This document shows positions 59,706 through 64,000 of a stretch of 64,000 nucleotides of DNA, piece after piece (the first letter of the stretch is position 1; each line of letters begins with the position of its first letter). Source of the stretch: UBA10649 sp963842725 (GTDB lineage Bacteria > Actinomycetota > Actinomycetes > S36-B12); NCBI GenBank assembly GCA_963842725.1, contig CAWJHN010000004.1, forward strand, positions 372,001 to 436,000. Reading direction: 5' to 3'. The notes under the pieces were generated by a model that saw nothing but the letters and a program-made list of their open reading frames with translations, was not told the origin of the DNA and did not search any database. The position numbers and the translations under genes were made by a program.

Positions 59706-60677
59706 ATGGGGCGCACCGTGCTCGTCACGGGCGCGTCGAGGTACCTCGGCGGCCGGATGGCCGCGCTCCTCGCGACCGACCCCGACATCTCCAGGGTGAT
59801 CGGGGTCGATGTCGTTGCACCCGAGACCAGGATTCCGGGCACCGAGTTCGTCCGTGCCGACATCCGCAATCCCGTCATCGCGAAGGTGATGGGCGAGGCG
59901 GCCGTCGACACCGTGGTGCACATGGGGGTCATCGCGACGCCGAAGCAGGCCGGCGGTCGGTCGACGATGAAGGAGATCAACGTCATCGGCACCATGCAGC
60001 TGCTCGCCGCCTGCCAGCGGACGCCGAGCGTGGCCTCGCTCGTCGTGAAGTCGACTGCGGCCGTCTACGGCTCGGGCGCAAAGGATCCGGCGTTGTTCAC
60101 CGAGGACATGGAGCCGAAGCACGCACCGTCCTCGGGCTGGGCGAAGGACTCGGTCGAGGTCGAGACGTACGTGCGCGGGTTCGCCCGTCGCCGACCCGAT
60201 GTGTCGGTCACGACGCTGCGCTTCGCCAACTTCTTCGGCCCCCGCGTGCAGACCGCCCTCACCGCCTACTTCTCGCTGCCGATCATCCCGACGGTCCTGG
60301 GCTTCGACCCACGCCTGCAGTTCATCCATGAGGACGACGGCCTCGAGGCGATCATCTCCGCGATCCGCTCGCCCCGGCAGGGCACGTTCAACATCGCCGC
60401 GGACGGGGTGGTACTGCTGTCCCAGGCGGTTCGGCGCGCCCGCCGCCGCACGGTCGCGGTGCCCCGGCCACTGTTCCCGACCGTCGGCCGTGCGCTGAGT
60501 CCCCGGGGCCTGGCCGACTTCTCGTCCGAGTCCGTGCGGTACCTGACCTTCGGCCGTGCGCTCGACACGCGGGCCATGCGTCGTACCCTCGGCTTCGAGC
60601 CACGCTGGACCAGCGAGGAGACCTTCATGCAGTTCGCACGTCGCGACGACGTCGACGTGGAGGTGGACGTTGCCTGA
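59706..60677 (+). CDS. Extended SDR-type NAD-dependent epimerase/dehydratase
   Basis: This 323-residue protein has an SDR Rossmann fold, but the dinucleotide motif reads TGASRYLGG instead of TGxxGxxG. At the catalytic position the sequence is SSGWAKDSVEVE, with Lys kept and Trp where Tyr is expected. It resembles Rv0501 (annotated galE-like) and probably is not a classical epimerase. ATG 59706 follows the bS22 stop by 21 nt with GGGGG upstream. Its last bases carry the GGAGG for the next gene. Confidence 0.85.
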   Translation: MGRTVLVTGASRYLGGRMAALLATDPDISRVIGVDVVAPETRIPGTEFVRADIRNPVIAKVMGEAAVDTVVHMGVIATPKQAGGRSTMKEINVIGTMQLLAACQRTPSVASLVVKSTAAVYGSGAKDPALFTEDMEPKHAPSSGWAKDSVEVETYVRGFARRRPDVSVTTLRFANFFGPRVQTALTAYFSLPIIPTVLGFDPRLQFIHEDDGLEAIISAIRSPRQGTFNIAADGVVLLSQAVRRARRRTVAVPRPLFPTVGRALSPRGLADFSSESVRYLTFGRALDTRAMRRTLGFEPRWTSEETFMQFARRDDVDVEVDVA

Positions 60678-61719
60678 CGCCGACGTCATCCCCCTGGGCG
60701 CCCCCGACCCCGAGCCACCGGCGAGCGTCGGTCCGGCGCGCACGGGACCCTCCAAGGCGGCCCGGCTCGTCGGCAACACCGGTCCCCGGCCCGCGGCCGC
60801 AAGGAGGCCTCCGGCAGCCGCCGCCTCCGTCACCGACGGACTGCCGGCCGGGCCGGCAGAGGTCCTGACCGACGCTGAGGTCCGTCGCATCGTCGAGGAC
60901 GAGGGCTGGATCGACTTCCTACGCCGCCGAATGAGCGGCGACTACCCCGTGGACGACTTCGGATTCGACCCGGAGCTCACCGATCGCGTGCTCCTCGCGC
61001 TCGCGCGCCCGCTGTACCAGTCGTGGTTCCGGGTCGAGGTCTCCGGGCTGGAGAACGTCCCCTCGGATTCGGGCGCGCTGGTGGTGGCGAACCATTCGGG
61101 CACGATCGCCTGGGACTCGGTGATGACCCAGGTCGCCCTGCACGACGAGCACCCCGCGCACCGCCACCTGCGGATGCTGGGGGCCAACCTGGTGTTCCAG
61201 ACGCCCTTCATGGGAGAGGTGGCCCGCAAGGCGGGACACACCCTCGCCTGCCATCCGGATGCGGAGCGCCTGCTGTCGGCAGGCGAGGTCGTGGGGGTCT
61301 GGCCAGAGGGCTTCAAGGGCATCGGCAAGCCGTTCAGCCAGCGCTACAAGCTTCAGCGGTTCGGCCGAGGCGGCTTCGTGGCGGCGGCGCTTCGCACCGG
61401 CTCCCCGATCATCCCGACCGCCATCGTCGGCGCCGAGGAGATCTACCCGATGGTCGCCAACGCCCGCACGCTGGCACGCATCCTGGGCCTGCCGTACTTC
61501 CCGATCACTCCGACGTTCCCGTGGTTCGGCCCGTTGGGCATGATCCCGCTGCCGAGCAAGTGGCTGATCCACTTCGGGGATCCGATTCCCACCGATCACT
61601 TCCCGGAGGGCGCGGCGGACGACCCCATGATCGTGTTCAACCTGACCGATCAGGTCCGCGAGCAGATCCAGCAGTCGCTCTACCGGCTCCTGGTCAAGCG
61701 GCCGTCGGCTTTCGGCTGA
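60670..61719 (+). CDS. Lysophospholipid acyltransferase (PlsC-like)
   Basis: This 349-residue acyltransferase has a Pro/Ala-rich N-terminus of about 60 residues, then a PlsC-type domain with VANHSGTIAWDSVM (catalytic His and Asp), GVWPEGFKGIGKPF (acyl-acceptor Glu-Gly) and PIIPTAIVGAEE. It probably acylates lysophosphatidic acid or another lipid at the inner face of the membrane. TTG 60670 has GGAGG 6 nt upstream and overlaps the SDR stop by 8 nt. It matches Rv0502 in sequence type and place. Confidence 0.87.
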   Translation: MPDADVIPLGAPDPEPPASVGPARTGPSKAARLVGNTGPRPAAARRPPAAAASVTDGLPAGPAEVLTDAEVRRIVEDEGWIDFLRRRMSGDYPVDDFGFDPELTDRVLLALARPLYQSWFRVEVSGLENVPSDSGALVVANHSGTIAWDSVMTQVALHDEHPAHRHLRMLGANLVFQTPFMGEVARKAGHTLACHPDAERLLSAGEVVGVWPEGFKGIGKPFSQRYKLQRFGRGGFVAAALRTGSPIIPTAIVGAEEIYPMVANARTLARILGLPYFPITPTFPWFGPLGMIPLPSKWLIHFGDPIPTDHFPEGAADDPMIVFNLTDQVREQIQQSLYRLLVKRPSAFG

Positions 61720-61737
61720 CAGGACGGTCGCGCTCGG

Positions 61738-62664
61738 TCAGCCCGATCGGCGGGCGCGGGCCGACGCGTAGCCGATCGCGATGCCCACGGCGATGCCGCC
61801 GGCGCCGGACGCGGCCGGCAGCGCCACCCGCTTGAACTGCTCGCGGCGGCGGAAGTCCCTGATCTTCCAGTCGTTCTCGCGGGCATGGGCTCGAAGGGTG
61901 GCGTCCGGGTTGACCGCGACGGGGTTTCCCACGAGCGACAGCATGGGGATGTCGTTCGCCGAGTCCGAGTATGCGGAGCAGCGCGACAGGTCGAGACCCT
62001 CACGGGCGGCCAGGGCCCGGATCGCCTCGGCCTTGGCCAGGCCGTGCAGCGGCGGTCCGTCGAGGTGACCGGTGTAGATGCCGCCGCGGATCTCCGACAC
62101 GGTGCCGAGGGCTCCGGTGAGTCCGAGCCGGGCAGCGATGACCGACGCGAGCTCGATGGGGGTCGCGGTCACGAGCCACACCTGCTGCCCGGCATCGAGG
62201 TGTCCCTGCGCGATCGCGAGGGTGCCGGGGATGAGCTTGTCGACCATCGTGTCGTCGAAGATCTCCTCGCCGAGCCGGGACAGCTCGTCCACCCGACGTC
62301 CCTCGACGAAGGAGAGCGCGGCCTCGGTGGCGGAGGCCATGTCCTCGAGATCCTCGCCGCTGAAGACGAACTTGAGCTGCTTGACGCCGAATCCGACCAG
62401 CTCGCGACCGCTGAAGTAGTTGCGCCGAGCCAGGCCGACGGCGAAGTGGAAGATGCTTGCCCCGCGCATGACGGTGTTGTCGACGTCGAAGAACGCGGCT
62501 CCGGTGGGATCGTCGGTGGCCGTCACGGAGTGCCCGGGGCCGGCCGCGGCCGCGGATGCCTGACCCGCCTGCCGATAGCGCGACAGCACGTCGCGGGGCA
62601 GCAGGGGCCGGTCGGGGCTGTCGGGGGTCGGCGCACTGCCCTCGCCCGGTTGCGTGTCGCTCAC
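61738..62664 (-). CDS. HAD-IB family phosphatase (SerB1-like)
   Basis: This 308-residue hydrolase has the nucleophile motif AAFFDVDNTVMRG, motif II in WLVTATPIE, Lys in GLAKAEAI, and motif III in YSDSANDIPML. A C-terminal hydrophobic segment (GAGGIAVGIAIGYAS) may attach it to the membrane. HAD-IB enzymes include phosphoserine phosphatase, but the fused tail suits a lipid-phosphate substrate; in this locus it faces the acyltransferase. GTG 62664 has TACTCT 6 nt upstream. Confidence 0.87.
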   Translation of the reverse strand: MSDTQPGEGSAPTPDSPDRPLLPRDVLSRYRQAGQASAAAAGPGHSVTATDDPTGAAFFDVDNTVMRGASIFHFAVGLARRNYFSGRELVGFGVKQLKFVFSGEDLEDMASATEAALSFVEGRRVDELSRLGEEIFDDTMVDKLIPGTLAIAQGHLDAGQQVWLVTATPIELASVIAARLGLTGALGTVSEIRGGIYTGHLDGPPLHGLAKAEAIRALAAREGLDLSRCSAYSDSANDIPMLSLVGNPVAVNPDATLRAHARENDWKIRDFRRREQFKRVALPAASGAGGIAVGIAIGYASARARRSG

Positions 62665-62670
62665 AGGCCG

Positions 62671-62676
62671 AGAGTA
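62671..62676 (-). promoter_or_regulatory. -10 box TACTCT of the HAD-IB gene
   Basis: TACTCT on the minus strand ends 6 nt before the GTG at 62664. Confidence 0.55.
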
Positions 62677-62747
62677 CCCAGCCGCGCATGCATCTGTGCC
62701 AGACTCGGCGTCGAGCGCGCAGGGCACCGATCCGGGAGGCGAGCAGG

Positions 62748-64000
62748 GTGGACGCGAACATTGCGGGATTCCTCCGCGAGTCCGCCGGCCGGCATCCGGA
62801 CGCCACGTGCGTCATCTCCGGCGGCCGGGCGCACACGTGGTCAGACATCGACCGGGCCGTCGACTCCTACGCCGCGGGCCTCCTCCAGCGCGGCCTGCAC
62901 GCGGGTGACCGGATCGCCTTCCTCCTCGGCAACAGCGTCGAGTTCGTCGTCGCCTACTTCGCCGCCGCACGCGCGGGACTGGTCAGCGTGCCGCTCAACC
63001 CTGCCTACACGAGCGCCGAGGTCGCGGTCATGCTCGCCGATTCCGGTGCCCGCATGCTGGTGGTGCAGCCCTCGACGCACCTGGTGGGGGAGGAGGCGGC
63101 CCTCGCCCTCCCGGGCTGCGACGTGCTGTCCGTCGGCGGCGAGGAGTGGCGCTCGGTCGGAGCGGCCGGGACCGGCGAGCTCCCGATCACCGCCGAGACG
63201 CCCGCCGATGCCCTGGCCCTGCTGCTGTTCACGGCCGGCACGAGCGGCCGTCCCAAGGGCGCCATGCTCACGCACGGCGCGCTCCGCGCGAACATCGAGC
63301 TGCTGCTCGCGCTGTCCGATCCGCCGGCCGTAGTCGACGACGACGTCGTGCTGCTCGTGCTGCCGATGTTCCACGTCTACGGGCTGAACACCGGCCTCGG
63401 CCTCGCCGTGGCCGCGGGGGCCACCTGCGTCATCAGCGACCGCTTCGACCCGGTCGAGACCCTCAGCCTGATCGCCGAGCACCGGGTCACCACGATCGCG
63501 GGTGCCCCGGCGATGTACCAGGCCTGGTGCGCGACTCCTGGCCTGCGCGAGGCGATGTCGACCGTGCGCATGCTCTCCAGCGGCGGCGCTCCACTGCCGC
63601 CGCGCGTCTTCGGCGCCTTCGCCGAGATCACCGGCCTGCACATCTTCGAGGGCTACGGCATGACGGAGACTGCTCCCGTCGTCGCGACCACCCTCGTGTC
63701 GGGTACCCCCAAGGCGGGATCGGTGGGACGACCACTGCCCGGCCTGGACATCCGGCTCGTCGACGAGTCGGGAGCCGACGTCGACGACGGCGACCCCGGC
63801 GAGGTCTGGGTCCGCGGGCCGTCGGTCTTCCGCGGCTACTGGCCGGACGGTGCAGGAGGTCCCGACGCCAGCGGGTGGTTCCGGTCGGGCGACGTGGCCT
63901 ACGCCGACGAGGATGGCGACCTGCACGTGGTGGATCGGCGCCGCGAGGTCATCCTCGTGAACGGCTTCAATGTGTACCCGAGGGAGATCGAGCTGGTCAT
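62748..64000 (+). CDS. Acyl-CoA ligase / AMP-dependent synthetase (partial, right edge)
   Basis: The frame is open from GTG 62748 (GGAGG 8 nt upstream) to the window end, at least 417 codons. ANL-family motifs are in order: LLLFTAGTSGRPKGAMLTH (A3; TAGTSG in place of the usual TSGTTG), IFEGYGMTETAPV (A5), GWFRSGDVAYADEDGDLHV (A7) and VDRRREVILVNGFNVYPREIE (A8). The C-terminal catalytic Lys is beyond the edge. It activates a carboxylic acid, probably fatty, to acyl-CoA. It is divergent from the HAD-IB gene. Confidence 0.9.
   Translation, partial: MDANIAGFLRESAGRHPDATCVISGGRAHTWSDIDRAVDSYAAGLLQRGLHAGDRIAFLLGNSVEFVVAYFAAARAGLVSVPLNPAYTSAEVAVMLADSGARMLVVQPSTHLVGEEAALALPGCDVLSVGGEEWRSVGAAGTGELPITAETPADALALLLFTAGTSGRPKGAMLTHGALRANIELLLALSDPPAVVDDDVVLLVLPMFHVYGLNTGLGLAVAAGATCVISDRFDPVETLSLIAEHRVTTIAGAPAMYQAWCATPGLREAMSTVRMLSSGGAPLPPRVFGAFAEITGLHIFEGYGMTETAPVVATTLVSGTPKAGSVGRPLPGLDIRLVDESGADVDDGDPGEVWVRGPSVFRGYWPDGAGGPDASGWFRSGDVAYADEDGDLHVVDRRREVILVNGFNVYPREIELV

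Overview
The window is 64 kb of GC-rich, densely packed bacterial chromosome. Gene content and order point to an aerobic actinobacterium (phylum Actinomycetota, class Actinomycetes); I cannot place it below class. Supporting signs are frequent GTG starts, a mycothiol-isomerase-fold protein, DisA with RadA, ClpC, a SepX/GlpR-type divisome membrane protein, a protein O-mannosyltransferase, an AURKAIP1/COX24-type mini ribosomal protein, and at least 15 genes with a TANNNT -10 box 6-8 nt before the start codon (leaderless transcripts). I see no insertion sequence, prophage, CRISPR array or rRNA. Two tRNA genes are present (Arg-CCT, Ala-CGC).

Layout. 1-962: right end of a [NiFe]-hydrogenase maturation operon (DUF1641 gene, hypA, start of hypB). 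963-1262: a nested palindrome with G-rich tandem repeats. 1263-3938: a two-gene operon resembling tmsAB, for 10-methyl branched (tuberculostearic-type) fatty acids. 4008-28755: an accessory and metabolic stretch with an MMPL exporter, DODA-type dioxygenase, Na+/H+ antiporter, glycerate kinase, PLP decarboxylase, membrane alpha/beta-hydrolase, tRNA-Arg, cupin, class V PLP enzyme, GH13 enzyme, a frameshifted P-type ATPase followed by PPK2, a TetR/isomerase-fold pair, M13 peptidase, class III aminotransferase and MscL.

28848-43188 matches, from memory, the Mycobacterium tuberculosis Rv0985c-Rv1011 neighbourhood: SAF protein, Ruc-like zinc-ribbon protein under a CIRCE-like operator, 5-formyl-THF cyclo-ligase, galU, rimJ-like, sepX/glpR, pmt, rsmI, metG, tatD, rsmA and ispE. 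The MoeA/Glp gene and rpfB that I would expect there are missing. 43357-50515 matches the Rv3596c-Rv3585 block (clpC, mutY, a membrane protein, disA, radA). 51366-62664 matches Rv0496-Rv0505c (ppx, TIM-barrel protein, proC, small HTH protein, bS22, SDR, acyltransferase, HAD phosphatase), with a CtpE-like ATPase, a TetR gene and proline dehydrogenase inserted. An acyl-CoA ligase runs off the right edge.

The strongest leads are the CIRCE-like site before the Ruc-like gene, the GlpR receptor without its Glp partner, the systematic leaderless promoters (two of them built on the TAG stop codon of the preceding gene), a probable CTG start codon, the single-base frameshift in the P-type ATPase, and two very long perfect hairpins. 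I found no clearly new multi-gene system. Family identifications come from reading motifs and from memory, not from a search.
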